Under the pieces are notes generated by a model, which made no database searches, was not told the origin of the DNA, and saw nothing but the letters and a program-made list of their open reading frames with translations. A DNA stretch of 45,531 bases. It comes from CAZRHH01 sp964599885 (lineage in GTDB: Bacteria; Chloroflexota; Dehalococcoidia; DSTF01; JACRBR01). The DNA is taken from assembly GCA_964599885.1 (NCBI GenBank), contig CAZRHH010000019.1:1-45531 (forward strand), read 5' to 3'. How positions within the stretch are numbered: the first letter of the stretch is position 1; each line of letters begins with the position of its first letter. The translations under genes were made by a program, and so were the position numbers. Below, in pieces: positions 1-8,221 of this stretch.

Positions 1-2
1 CC

Positions 3-734
3 GGCGACGGCGACGCCCTGAGCATCGGCGGCAACCACATCCTGCACGTGCTGCGCCGCAACGTCGACATCCAGATCATTCTGCACAACAACGAGATCTA
101 TGGCCTCACGAAGGGCCAGTACTCGCCGACGTCCGAACTCGGCAAGCGCACGAAATCATCGCCATACGGCACGATCGACGCGCCGCTCCGGCCGCTCAGC
201 GTCGCGCTCGGCGCCGAAGCAACGTTCGTCGCGCGGTCTATCGACACCGACGCCAAGCATCTCGTCGAGACGCTCGAGCGCGCGCACCAGCACCGCGGCA
301 CGTCGTTCGTCGAGGTCTATCAGAACTGCAACATCTTCAACGACGGAGCCTTCGCGGAGTTCGCCGCAAAGGAGAACCGCGCCGACCGCACGATCACGCT
401 CGAACACGGCAAGCCGATGATCTTCGGCAAGGAGCGCGACAAGGGACTAACGATCTCCGGGATGAAGCTTGAAGTCGTCAAGATCGGCGAGAACGGCGTC
501 ACCGAAGCCGACATCCTCGTTCACGACGAGACGCGCGACGACCCGAGCGTCGCCTTTCTCCTCAGTCGCGCCGACTGGCCCGAGTACCCTGTGCCGATCG
601 GCGTCCTGCGGGCCGTCAAGCGCCCGACGTACGATGCGCTCATGCAGGAGCAGATCGACGCTGCGAAAGCAGCCGAGGGCCCGGACGACCTGCGCGATCT
701 CTTTCTCGAAGGCGATACCTGGACCGTCGAATAG
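3..734 (+). CDS. korB: 2-oxoacid:ferredoxin oxidoreductase, beta subunit (3' part)
   Basis: The 5' end lies outside the window; the frame is open from base 3. The beta subunit binds thiamine diphosphate and, with the alpha subunit, oxidises 2-oxoglutarate or a similar 2-oxoacid to the acyl-CoA, reducing ferredoxin. The visible part opens with the ThDP/Mg motif GDGDALSIGGNH and continues with NNEIYGLTKGQYSPTS, the signature of the Kor/OFOR beta family. The C-terminal half matches the usual beta-subunit tail, and the length visible (about 243 aa) is most of a 280-340 aa family member. The alpha subunit would be expected just upstream. Substrate (2-oxoglutarate, pyruvate or branched-chain 2-oxoacid) cannot be decided from this part; KorB is the best fit. 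The next gene follows after 28 nt and may be co-transcribed. Confidence 0.9.
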   Translation, partial: GDGDALSIGGNHILHVLRRNVDIQIILHNNEIYGLTKGQYSPTSELGKRTKSSPYGTIDAPLRPLSVALGAEATFVARSIDTDAKHLVETLERAHQHRGTSFVEVYQNCNIFNDGAFAEFAAKENRADRTITLEHGKPMIFGKERDKGLTISGMKLEVVKIGENGVTEADILVHDETRDDPSVAFLLSRADWPEYPVPIGVLRAVKRPTYDALMQEQIDAAKAAEGPDDLRDLFLEGDTWTVE

Positions 735-762
735 CAACGCGCGCGAGCGCCCGGAGCAACCG

Positions 763-1272
763 ATGATCTGCCCCGAATGCCGGCACGACAACATCGAAGG
801 CGTCGACTTCTGCGCCAACTGCGGTACGGATCTTTACGGCCTCGATCAAGCCGACTCGCCGGGCGCCGACCGCGGGTTTGAATTCATCCGCCAGCGATTG
901 TCCGATGTGCCGGCAAAAGCGCCCGTGAAGGTCGCGACGGGCGATCCCGTCGGGCTTGCCGTCCGCATGATGCAGCACACCGACACGAACTGCGTGCTCG
1001 TGATGAACGGTACGCAGCTCGCCGGCATCATCACGCCGTGGGATGTGCTGCACAAAGTGGCGGGCCCGACCGAGGATTTGAACGCCGTCACCTGCGGCGA
1101 GGTGATGACCGCCGACCCGGTGTTCCTGCGCGACGAGGACGACATCGCGGTTGCTCTCAACAAGATGTCGATCGGGGGCTTCCGGCACATTCCCCTGCTG
1201 CAGCGCGGACAGCCCACCGCCGTCGTCAGCATCAACGACCTGTTTCAGCACATCGCACCGCACCTGGCCTAA
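763..1272 (+). CDS. Zinc-ribbon protein with a CBS-domain pair
   Basis: A 169-residue soluble protein. Residues 1-22 form a zinc ribbon, with CPEC near the N-terminus and CANCG about ten residues later. Residues about 45-165 form two CBS repeats (LAVRMMQHTDTNCVLVMN..., then VMTADPVFLRDEDDIAVALNKM...GGFRHIPLL). CBS pairs sense adenine nucleotides or S-adenosylmethionine and usually control a partner enzyme or channel; the ligand here is unknown. The start at 763 is chosen because the zinc ribbon begins there and CCGGAG lies 7-12 nt upstream. It follows the ferredoxin oxidoreductase beta gene by 28 nt, so a role in energy-state control of that enzyme is possible, but this is only an inference from position. 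Confidence 0.8.
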   Translation: MICPECRHDNIEGVDFCANCGTDLYGLDQADSPGADRGFEFIRQRLSDVPAKAPVKVATGDPVGLAVRMMQHTDTNCVLVMNGTQLAGIITPWDVLHKVAGPTEDLNAVTCGEVMTADPVFLRDEDDIAVALNKMSIGGFRHIPLLQRGQPTAVVSINDLFQHIAPHLA

Positions 1273-1290
1273 CGCCGAGCGCTCTGGCCG

Positions 1291-1320
1291 TTGCTCCCGC
1301 TTCTCGCTACCGCGTACTAT
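1291..1320 (+). promoter_or_regulatory. Promoter of the acyl-CoA dehydrogenase-like gene, leaderless type
   Basis: TTGCTC at 1291-1296 and TACTAT at 1315-1320 are separated by 18 bp. The start codon at 1329 follows the -10 box by only 8 nt and there is no Shine-Dalgarno sequence, so transcription would begin at or next to the ATG. Confidence 0.5.
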
Positions 1321-1328
1321 TGCGCACA

Positions 1329-2496
1329 ATGACAACCGCGATCGCACCGGCCGAATTGCTTCAACGCGCACGCGATCTCGCGCCGGCTATCCGCGCGGCC
1401 GCCGATGAGACGGAGCGCAACCGTCGCGTGCCGCAGCACCTGCTGCAGCAACTGATCGACGCGCGGCTCTTCGACATCGTCCTGCCGCAGGCACTGGGTG
1501 GCCTTGAAGTCGACATCATCACGATGATGAAGATCGTCGAGGAAGTTTCGATCGCTGATGGCGCGACGGGCTGGACGCTGGGCATCGGCGCCGGGACGAG
1601 CATCATCGCCGCATCGCTGGACGAAGACGTGGCGCGCGAGATCTTCACGCCAGGGGCGATCACCGGCGGGCCCGTTGCGCCGATGGGGCGCGCGACGCCC
1701 GTCGACGGCGGTTACCGCGTGACCGGACGCTGGCAGTTCGCGAGCGGCAGCCAGCATTGTGCATGGCTCGCGGCCGGATCGCTCGTTTTCGAGGGCGCGG
1801 CGCCGCGCATGGTCGCCGAGGGCATCCCCCGACTGGCGGATGATGATCTTTCCCGCCGCCGATGTCGAGATCATCGATACGTGGACGGTCTCGGGTCTGA
1901 GGGGTACAGGCAGTCACGACATCGCCGTCAAGGATGCGTTCGTGTCGGCTGAGCGCTCGATAGCGCTCGGCATGCAGGCGCCGAAACACGACGGCACGCT
2001 GTACCGCTTCCCGATCTTTTGCTTCCTCGCGGCGACCGTCGCCACCGTCAGCACCGGCATCGCCCGACGCGCGATCGACGATTTTATTACACTGGCACAA
2101 TCGAAAGTCTCTATGGGCTCCGCCGTTACGATGCGAGACCGCGCCACCATCCAGAGCCAGGTCGCGCAGGCCGAGGCGATCCTGCGCTCAGCCCGCGCCT
2201 TCCTCTACGAGACGTTCGCCGAGGTCTGGGAACACGTCGATGCCGGCGACAGCGCTACGATCGAACAACGCGGGCTGATGCGTCTCGCATCAGCGCACGC
2301 CACACTCGAGTCGGCGCGCGCCGTCGATATGATGTACACGCTCGGCGGCGGGTCGGCGATCTACGAGACGAGCACGCTCCAGCGCGAGTTTCGGGACGTC
2401 CACACCGCTACGCAGCACGTCATTCTTAACGCCGCCAATTATGAACTCGCCGGCCAGATCTTTCTGGGCATAACACCCAACGCCCTCGCGCTGTAA
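1329..2496 (+). pseudogene. Acyl-CoA dehydrogenase/HsaA-like flavoprotein, frameshifted
   Basis: The coding sequence runs in one frame from ATG 1329 to about 1830 and in the +1 frame from there to the stop at 2494-2496. Removing one C from the C5 run at 1826-1830 restores a single 388-aa protein, the normal size for the acyl-CoA dehydrogenase-like flavin monooxygenase/HsaA group. The N-terminal part has the helical domain (VPQHLLQQLIDARLFDIVLP) and the beta domain (PVDGGYRVTGRWQFASGSQH). The second part resumes with DVEIIDTWTVSGLRGTGSHD and ends with the C-terminal helical domain typical of this group. Such proteins use FAD/FMN to dehydrogenate acyl-CoAs or to hydroxylate aromatics with reduced flavin; which applies is unclear. 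The frameshift may be real or a homopolymer error. It ends 9 bp from the stop of the broken antiporter gene on the other strand. Confidence 0.8.
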
Positions 2497-2505
2497 CCAG
2501 CGCGT

Positions 2506-3028
2506 TTATCGCAGCACCGCCGGATCTTCCTCCTCAGACTCGGCCACCTCCGCTGCTTGCCGAATCAACCGCAGGGTCTCCAGGCCGTCCTCATCGCTGA
2601 TCCCTGCGCGGATGAGTGGCGCCGGATCATCGTCAGGCCCACTTCCATATCGCTGACGGCGATATCCCGAGCACCAGACCTTCGCCCCAACTCCATCCCC
2701 ACAACGTCGCGCAGAGCATGGCGAGCGCAGTGGCGCCGCCGATCTGCGCCAGCGCCCCCGGCAGGGCCACGTTCTTCACCGACAACAGATCTTTGACCGA
2801 AAAATGAATGCCCACGCCGAACATGAGCAGGATGACGCCGATCTCGGCGATCTGCGGCGCAAGCTCGGTGTCACCGGTGTAGCCGGGCGTGAACGGTCCG
2901 ATGGCGATGCCCGCGAGCAGATAGCCGACGATCGGCGGGAGGCGGAGACGGATCGCGATGAATCCGGCGATGAACGCCAGCACGAGGCCAGCAGTCAGCG
3001 TGCCGATGAGCGGCGTGTCATGCAGCAT
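2506..3028 (-). pseudogene. Kef-type cation/proton antiporter, large internal deletion
   Basis: The minus strand from 3028 encodes a good N-terminus of a CPA2/Kef-type K+/H+ antiporter: helices with LPPIVGYLLAGIAIGP and ILLMFGVGIHFSVKDL, up to WGWSWGEGLVLG near 2676. There the family pattern stops. In the next frame, from about 2675, the sequence GARDIAVSDMEVGLTMIRR appears, which resembles the end of the TrkA-type regulatory region of the same family. A further one-base shift near 2615 gives LIRAGISDEDGLETLRLIRQ and a stop at 2506-2508. So about 118 N-terminal and about 55 C-terminal residues of a roughly 550-650 aa protein are joined out of frame. Either the middle was lost through the short shared sequence at the junction, or the assembly collapsed. 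It would not make a working transporter. Confidence 0.75.
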
Positions 3029-3192
3029 GGGCGTTACTCAGTGTCGGTTCCTTCCGGCTCCGGGCGCGCGCTGCTCTCCACGCGCCCGCGTGGCGCATCG
3101 GCTGACGCCTTTAGGATAACCGCCAACATCGAGTCTCGTTTGGTGGGTGCGTCGTTCCTTCGTTCGTTGCGTCGTTGCGATGACGCTCCCCC

Positions 3193-3217
3193 ACACCAGA
3201 CACCAGACACCAGACAC
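3193..3217. repeat. Short tandem repeat, 7-bp unit ACACCAG
   Basis: Three perfect copies of ACACCAG plus ACAC lie in the spacer between the broken antiporter and the alcohol dehydrogenase gene, just upstream of the latter's promoter. It is too short and lacks the spacers of a CRISPR array. Confidence 0.85.
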
Positions 3218-3233
3218 TAACCACCAGCCGCGG

Positions 3234-3254
3234 TATGATCGCCGACACGAGGAG
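3234..3254 (+). promoter_or_regulatory. -10 box and ribosome binding site of the alcohol dehydrogenase gene
   Basis: TATGAT at 3234-3239 is a good -10 hexamer, and GAGGAG at 3249-3254 is a Shine-Dalgarno site 5 nt before ATG 3260. This gene therefore has a short leader, unlike several others here. No convincing -35 box is visible. Confidence 0.5.
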
Positions 3255-3259
3255 TAAGC

Positions 3260-4297
3260 ATGAAAGCAGCCGCGCTCACCGGATCTCGCGCCATGTCCAT
3301 CGTCGATCTGCCGGATGCCGGTCCCGGACCGGGTGAAGTTAAGTTGCGCGTCGCCTTCTGCGGCATCTGTGGCTCCGACATGCACGAGTTCGAGGCTGAG
3401 AATCCGCCGCGCGCGCTCGGCTTCATGCAGCCCGTGATGGGTCACGAGTTCAGCGGTGAGATCATTGCCGTAGGTGAAGGCGTGACGCAGTATCGCGTTG
3501 GCCAGCACGCCGTCGGCAATCCGGGTGCCGGCTGCGGCGAGTGCAACTACTGCGCGCGCGGCCGCGAGAATCTCTGCCGTGGCGGTAACGGCGGTGGCGG
3601 CATGGGCTACACCCGTCCCGGCGCATACGCCGACTACATCACCATGCCGGAACGCAGCGTCGTTGCGCTGCCGGAGGGCGCCGACTTGCGCGCGGCCGCG
3701 CTTACAGAGCCGTTCGCGGTCGCCTGGCACTCGCTGATCCAGGGGGGCTATGATCCGGCTCAGCTTCTCGTCATCGCCGGCGCGGGTCCGATCGGCCTGC
3801 TTACGGTGATCGCCGCGCGCCAAATGCGCGGCACGCGCATTATCGTCTCCGAACCGCTCGCGGGCCGGCGTGCCGTTGCCGAAACCGTCGGCGCCTCGCA
3901 CGTGGTCGAGCCGGCGAAGCTGGTCGAAACGACGCTGTCGCTTTCGAACAACGACGGGGCTGATCTCTCGGTCGACTGCTCCGGGCTGCCGGTTGGCATC
4001 GCAAGTTGCGTCGATGCGACCGCGCGGGGCGCCAACATCGTCATCGCCGGTGTCGGCGACCAGCCGTACTCGATGGACATTCTGCGGACGATTATCAACG
4101 AGTACACGTTCATCGGCGTGCTGGGCTACAGCCGCAGGGAGTTCGCCGACTCCGCGATGATGATCGCGCGCGGCGACGTCGACGTAACGCCGGTGATCTC
4201 GGAAGTTGTACCGGTTAGCGGCACACCGGATGCGTTCGCGCGTCTCTCCGATGGGCGAAATGAACTGCGCAAGATCCTCGTCTCGCCCGATGCCTGA
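3260..4297 (+). CDS. Zinc-dependent medium-chain alcohol/polyol dehydrogenase
   Basis: A 345-aa NAD(P)-dependent dehydrogenase of the zinc MDR family (butanediol, sorbitol or threonine dehydrogenase-like), acting in the cytosol. The catalytic zinc site is visible as Cys37 in CGICGSD and His62-Glu63 in GHEF. The structural zinc site is Cys92, Cys95, Cys98 and Cys106 in GCGECNYCARGRENLC. The Rossmann fold has VIAGAGPIGLL at about residues 176-186. Length is typical and a Shine-Dalgarno site supports the start. The next gene, a double-GNAT protein, overlaps its last 8 bases, so the two are probably translated together. The substrate cannot be named from sequence alone. Confidence 0.9.
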   Translation: MKAAALTGSRAMSIVDLPDAGPGPGEVKLRVAFCGICGSDMHEFEAENPPRALGFMQPVMGHEFSGEIIAVGEGVTQYRVGQHAVGNPGAGCGECNYCARGRENLCRGGNGGGGMGYTRPGAYADYITMPERSVVALPEGADLRAAALTEPFAVAWHSLIQGGYDPAQLLVIAGAGPIGLLTVIAARQMRGTRIIVSEPLAGRRAVAETVGASHVVEPAKLVETTLSLSNNDGADLSVDCSGLPVGIASCVDATARGANIVIAGVGDQPYSMDILRTIINEYTFIGVLGYSRREFADSAMMIARGDVDVTPVISEVVPVSGTPDAFARLSDGRNELRKILVSPDA

Positions 4298-5207
4298 GCT
4301 ACCCAAGATCGCATATCGCCTGATGGCCCCCACCGACATCGACGCGGCGACCTACATTCGCAAGGGCGCGCTTGAAGGCCTCGCGCGTTCGGAGAATCGC
4401 GACATCTTTCCGTGGACGGCGCGCCGCTCGCCGCATCTCGCTCATCTGTTGAAGACGGATCCGGGTGGCTCCTACGTGGCTGAGAGCGACGGCCTCGTCG
4501 TCGGCTTCTCGATGGGATTCGTACGCGGTGACATCTGGTTTCTGGCGCAGCTCTTTGTGCAGCCCGATGTACACTCGCTCGGCATCGGCGCCGCGCTGCT
4601 GAAACGCGCGCACGACGCCGGCCGCGATGCCGGCGCACGCATCGTCGCCGTCGTCGCATCATCATCCGCCGCCGCGCAATCGCTGTACATGCGTCACGGC
4701 ATGTTCGGCACGGCGATCGGCTACCACGTCTCCGGTCCGGTCGACGCGCTCCTTGCCCTGCCCGCGCCGGACGGCAACCGCAAACTCGTTGTCGACTGCG
4801 ACGGCTGGCAAGACCGCATCTCGGCGCTTGACGCGCAAGTCTACGGCGCCGAACGCCGCGCCGAGCATGAGATGTACCTGACGGAATGGGCTGACAGCAA
4901 CTACGCGTTCGCTCTCAACCGCGACGGGGAACTCATCGGCTATGGTTATGCGCTCGACAGCGGGTACATCGGCCCGCTTGCTGCCGTCGAACCGGACGAA
5001 CAGCTCGCGCTGCTTCGCGTCGCCGGCGACTGGCTGGCCGAACGCCAGGTCAGCGCGGGAACGGCGTACGTCACGTCGACGAACCAGGTCGTGATGGGCA
5101 CGCTCCTTTCGGGTGGCTGGAAGATCACCAACCGCACGTACCTCCTCGCCTCCCAGCCGTTTGGCCAGTTCGACCGGTACGTGCCTTCGGGGGGTCTGCT
5201 CCTCTAG
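4290..5207 (+). CDS. Double-GNAT acetyltransferase-like protein
   Basis: A 305-aa protein with two GNAT folds. The N-terminal one (about residues 5-150) has the acetyl-CoA-binding pattern in LFVQPDVHSLGIGAALLKRA and a following SSAAAQSLYMRHGMF segment. The C-terminal one (about 165-290) is more divergent and lacks a clear binding loop. GNAT enzymes transfer an acetyl group from acetyl-CoA to amines or proteins; the target here is unknown. The start at 4290 overlaps the stop of the dehydrogenase by 8 bases (ATGCCTGA), indicating translational coupling; an in-frame upstream extension would lie entirely inside the dehydrogenase gene and was not used. Confidence 0.8.
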   Translation: MPELPKIAYRLMAPTDIDAATYIRKGALEGLARSENRDIFPWTARRSPHLAHLLKTDPGGSYVAESDGLVVGFSMGFVRGDIWFLAQLFVQPDVHSLGIGAALLKRAHDAGRDAGARIVAVVASSSAAAQSLYMRHGMFGTAIGYHVSGPVDALLALPAPDGNRKLVVDCDGWQDRISALDAQVYGAERRAEHEMYLTEWADSNYAFALNRDGELIGYGYALDSGYIGPLAAVEPDEQLALLRVAGDWLAERQVSAGTAYVTSTNQVVMGTLLSGGWKITNRTYLLASQPFGQFDRYVPSGGLLL

Positions 5208-5361
5208 GCTGCCTCGATCGGCGAGGATGACTCTCCATGCCGGGGCGAACACATGGGTTCGCCGCTACCGCGCTACCAACCAGATGTTGGTCGGTTGCGA
5301 TGAGAGTCGGTGCCTCGCAGGACTCCGTGGTTTAATCAATCCCGCTTCGCAGCCCACTCCG

Positions 5362-5367
5362 TATACT
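5362..5367 (+). promoter_or_regulatory. -10 box of glcDEF, leaderless type
   Basis: TATACT lies 6 nt before ATG 5374. There is no Shine-Dalgarno sequence, so the transcript should start at or beside the start codon. No clear -35 box is seen. Confidence 0.5.
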
Positions 5368-5373
5368 GCCGCC

Positions 5374-6882
5374 ATGAATGCGTCCGATTCCGTTTCCCGC
5401 GTCCCGCTTCCGGCGCCTCCGCCGCGCGGCAGCGTCACGCGCGAAGTCGTGCGCGAACTTAAGCGGGTGCTCGGGCGCGAGCGCGTACTCTCGACGCCTG
5501 AAGAACTCATTGCCTACGAGTACGACGGTACGATCGAGCGCGGGAAGCCGCAAGCCGTCGTCTTTCCTGAGAGTACCGAGCAGGTTGCCGCGGCCGTCCG
5601 CATCGCGCACCGCTTCGACGTGCCCGTGATCCCGCGCGGGGCTGGCACCGGCCTCAGCGGCGGCGCCGTCGCTACGATCGGCGGCGTGATCATTGCGCTC
5701 ACCCGGATGAAGCGCGTGCTCGAAGTCGACGTCCGGAACCGCATCGCGATCGTCGAACCGGGCGTGGTGAACCTCGATCTGAGCCGCCACGTCGCGAAGC
5801 ACGGCCTGTACTACGCACCCGATCCTTCAAGCCAGCGAGCCTGCACGATTGGCGGCAACGTCGCCGAGAACGCCGGCGGTCCGCACTGCCTGGCGTACGG
5901 CGCGACGACGAACCACGTTCTCGGTCTCGAACTCGTGCTTGCCGATGGAGAAGTCGTGCGCGTCGGTGGCAACACGCGCGACGTCAGCGGCTACGACCTC
6001 ACCGGCGCGTTCGTTGGCTCCGAAGGTACGCTGGCGATCGCGACGAAGATCACCGTGCGACTGACGCAGATGCCTGAATCAACGCGCACGCTGCTCGCCA
6101 TCTTCGACACCGTCGATGACGCCAGCAACGCCGTCTCATCGATCATTGCCGCGGGCATCCTGCCGTCGGCGCTTGAGATGATGGACCGCAACATCATCGC
6201 CGCCGTCGAGCCGGTGCTGCACTGCGGCTTCCCGCTCGACGCCGAGGCGATCTTGCTGATAGAAGTGGACGGCCTCGAAGAAGCGACGCGCGAAGAGGCG
6301 GAGATAATCGGCACCATCTGCAACACGCACACGGCGCGCGAGGTCAGGGTCGCCGTCGAACAGGCAGATCGCGATCTGCTGTGGGCCGGACGCAAGACGT
6401 CGATCAGCGCGCTCGGGCGGCTCTACCCGAACTACTACGTGCTTGATGGCGTCGTGCCGCGCACGAAACTCGTCGCTGTGCTGCGCGCGACGTACGACAT
6501 AGCCGCGCGCCACGGTCTGGCCGTGGCCAACGTCTTCCACGCCGGCGACGGCAATCTGCACCCGAATCTGTTGTTCGACGAGCGCGTGCCCGGTGCCACG
6601 GAGCGCGTTCTGGAGGCCGGCGCCGAGATCATGCGGCTCTGCGTTGACGCCGGCGGCAGCATCACCGGCGAGCACGGCGTCGGTCTCGAGAAGCGCGACT
6701 TCATCAGCTGGATCTTCGATGACGCCGACCTGGCGGCGATGGCGAAACTGAAGCGCGCATTCAAAGCGGGCGAGAACTACAACCCGTGCAAGGCGTTTCC
6801 AACCCACAAGGGCTGCGGCGAGGTGAGCCAGCAGCACATCGCGAGCGTCGCCGCCGCCGTCGGAGCCGACATCTATGTCTAA
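5374..6882 (+). CDS. glcD: FAD-linked oxidase, glycolate oxidase subunit GlcD-like
   Basis: A 502-aa flavoprotein of the GlcD/FAD-linked 2-hydroxyacid dehydrogenase family, which oxidises glycolate or D-lactate and passes electrons to an iron-sulfur partner. The PCMH-type FAD domain (about residues 20-240) shows VPVIPRGAGTGLSGGAV, CTIGGNVAENAGGPHCLAYG and AFVGSEGTLAIATK. The C-terminal oxidase domain ends with the characteristic NVFHAGDGNLHPN, and GSITGEHGVGLEKR. Length is usual for GlcD. The start at 5374 rather than the upstream in-frame codon is chosen because a -10 box lies directly before it and the upstream extension has no family similarity. It begins a three-gene operon: the next gene overlaps it by 8 bases. 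Confidence 0.92.
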   Translation: MNASDSVSRVPLPAPPPRGSVTREVVRELKRVLGRERVLSTPEELIAYEYDGTIERGKPQAVVFPESTEQVAAAVRIAHRFDVPVIPRGAGTGLSGGAVATIGGVIIALTRMKRVLEVDVRNRIAIVEPGVVNLDLSRHVAKHGLYYAPDPSSQRACTIGGNVAENAGGPHCLAYGATTNHVLGLELVLADGEVVRVGGNTRDVSGYDLTGAFVGSEGTLAIATKITVRLTQMPESTRTLLAIFDTVDDASNAVSSIIAAGILPSALEMMDRNIIAAVEPVLHCGFPLDAEAILLIEVDGLEEATREEAEIIGTICNTHTAREVRVAVEQADRDLLWAGRKTSISALGRLYPNYYVLDGVVPRTKLVAVLRATYDIAARHGLAVANVFHAGDGNLHPNLLFDERVPGATERVLEAGAEIMRLCVDAGGSITGEHGVGLEKRDFISWIFDDADLAAMAKLKRAFKAGENYNPCKAFPTHKGCGEVSQQHIASVAAAVGADIYV

Positions 6883-8221
6883 CGTCATCGCGCAGTCGCG
6901 CATCGAGGAATTTATCGCTGCGGTTAGCTCGACGGCCGCGCGAATCGTTCGCGATGAAAGCGAACTTAGCTTCGAGATCGACGGGATGGAGCCAGATGTC
7001 GTGGTGGCACCGCGCGACGAGACCGAACTGAGCGCGATCCTGACCGAAGCGCAAAACAGCGGCGTTTCCGTGATCCCTGTCGGCGGTGGCACGCATCTCG
7101 GTGCTGGCAACGTCCCTGAGAGCTATGACGTGGCGGTCTCGCTAGAACGGCTGACGCGCGTGATCGCATACGAACCTGACGACCTCACTGTGACCGTCGA
7201 ACCCGGCGTGCGTCTGGCCGATCTTGAGGCGTTGCTCGCCCAGCACAACCAGCATCTGCCGCTCGACCCGCCGGCGGGCGAGGACGGCACCGCCGGCGGT
7301 CTCGTGGCCAGCGGGGCGTATGGCCCGCTCCGTCACGCGTATGGCACCGTGCGCGACTGGCTGCTCGGCGTGCGCGTCGTCCACGCCGGCGGCGCGATCA
7401 CGAAAGCGGGCGGCCGCGTCGTGAAGAACGTCACCGGCTACGACTTGCCCAAACTCTACGCCGGATCGCACGGCACGCTCGGCGTTATTTCCGAGATGAC
7501 GTTCAAACTTGCGCCGGTGCCGCGCGTCAAAACGACGCTCTCAGCCACGTTCGATGGCACGGCCGCCGGTGCGTCGTTCGTGCTTGCGGCGCGCGATGCG
7601 GGCCTCGCGCTGCACGCAGCCGAACTGCTGTCGCCACCCGCGGCTCACGCCGTCGTCGGCGACCCGCGATGGTGCGTGCTGATGCGCGTTGCAGGTGGCG
7701 CGGCCGCGGTAGAGCGTTCGATGCGAGAACTGGCAATGCTTGCAACCCGCTTCGACGCGACGTTGCGGGAACACCCGATTGCCGATTTGCAACAGACACA
7801 AAATACGAGACAACAACCCTCGATCGGAGATCCATGGCAGGCCTGGAAGATCGCGTTTGCGCCTGCTGGCCTCGCCCTCCGCGCGAGCGTGATGCCAACC
7901 GACGTTGGCGAGACGATCGAAGTGCTTGACCGTCGGTTCACCGGCGCGTCAGCCATGCTCTCGGCGACGGTAACGTGCGGCCTGATTCGCGCGCGTCTCG
8001 GGTCGTCGCGCATCCGCGCGGCGACGATCGTCGATCACGCGCGCGAAACCGTCGAACGCCGCCGCGGTTCGCTGATCATCGACGCGGCGCCGCTCATGCT
8101 CAAGCACCAGCTTGATGTCTTCGGTCCGGAACGCGCCGACATCGCCATCATGCGCCGGATGAAGGACGAGTTCGATCCGCAGCGCATCCTCGCGCCCGGC
8201 CGGTTCGCAGGGAGAATCTGA
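6875..8221 (+). CDS. glcE: FAD-binding oxidase, GlcE-like
   Basis: A 448-aa FAD-binding protein of the GlcD/GlcE group. The PCMH-type domain spans about residues 40-220: VSVIPVGGGTHLGAGN, then a GGLVASGAYGPLRHAYG segment and GSHGTLGVISEMTFKL. E. coli GlcE is shorter (about 350 aa); the extra length here is a fuller C-terminal region ending in FDPQRILAPGRFAGRI, a motif shared with GlcD-type proteins. It lacks the HAGDGN motif of GlcD, so it is probably the non-catalytic or electron-transfer flavin subunit. The start overlaps glcD by 8 bases and its stop overlaps the glcF start (TGATG), which supports a coupled glcDEF operon. Confidence 0.88.
   Translation: MSNVIAQSRIEEFIAAVSSTAARIVRDESELSFEIDGMEPDVVVAPRDETELSAILTEAQNSGVSVIPVGGGTHLGAGNVPESYDVAVSLERLTRVIAYEPDDLTVTVEPGVRLADLEALLAQHNQHLPLDPPAGEDGTAGGLVASGAYGPLRHAYGTVRDWLLGVRVVHAGGAITKAGGRVVKNVTGYDLPKLYAGSHGTLGVISEMTFKLAPVPRVKTTLSATFDGTAAGASFVLAARDAGLALHAAELLSPPAAHAVVGDPRWCVLMRVAGGAAAVERSMRELAMLATRFDATLREHPIADLQQTQNTRQQPSIGDPWQAWKIAFAPAGLALRASVMPTDVGETIEVLDRRFTGASAMLSATVTCGLIRARLGSSRIRAATIVDHARETVERRRGSLIIDAAPLMLKHQLDVFGPERADIAIMRRMKDEFDPQRILAPGRFAGRI

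Noticed and set aside
3193..3217. ACACCAG repeats as a CRISPR array
   Set aside because: The unit is 7 bp, the copies are directly adjacent, and no spacers or cas genes are present.
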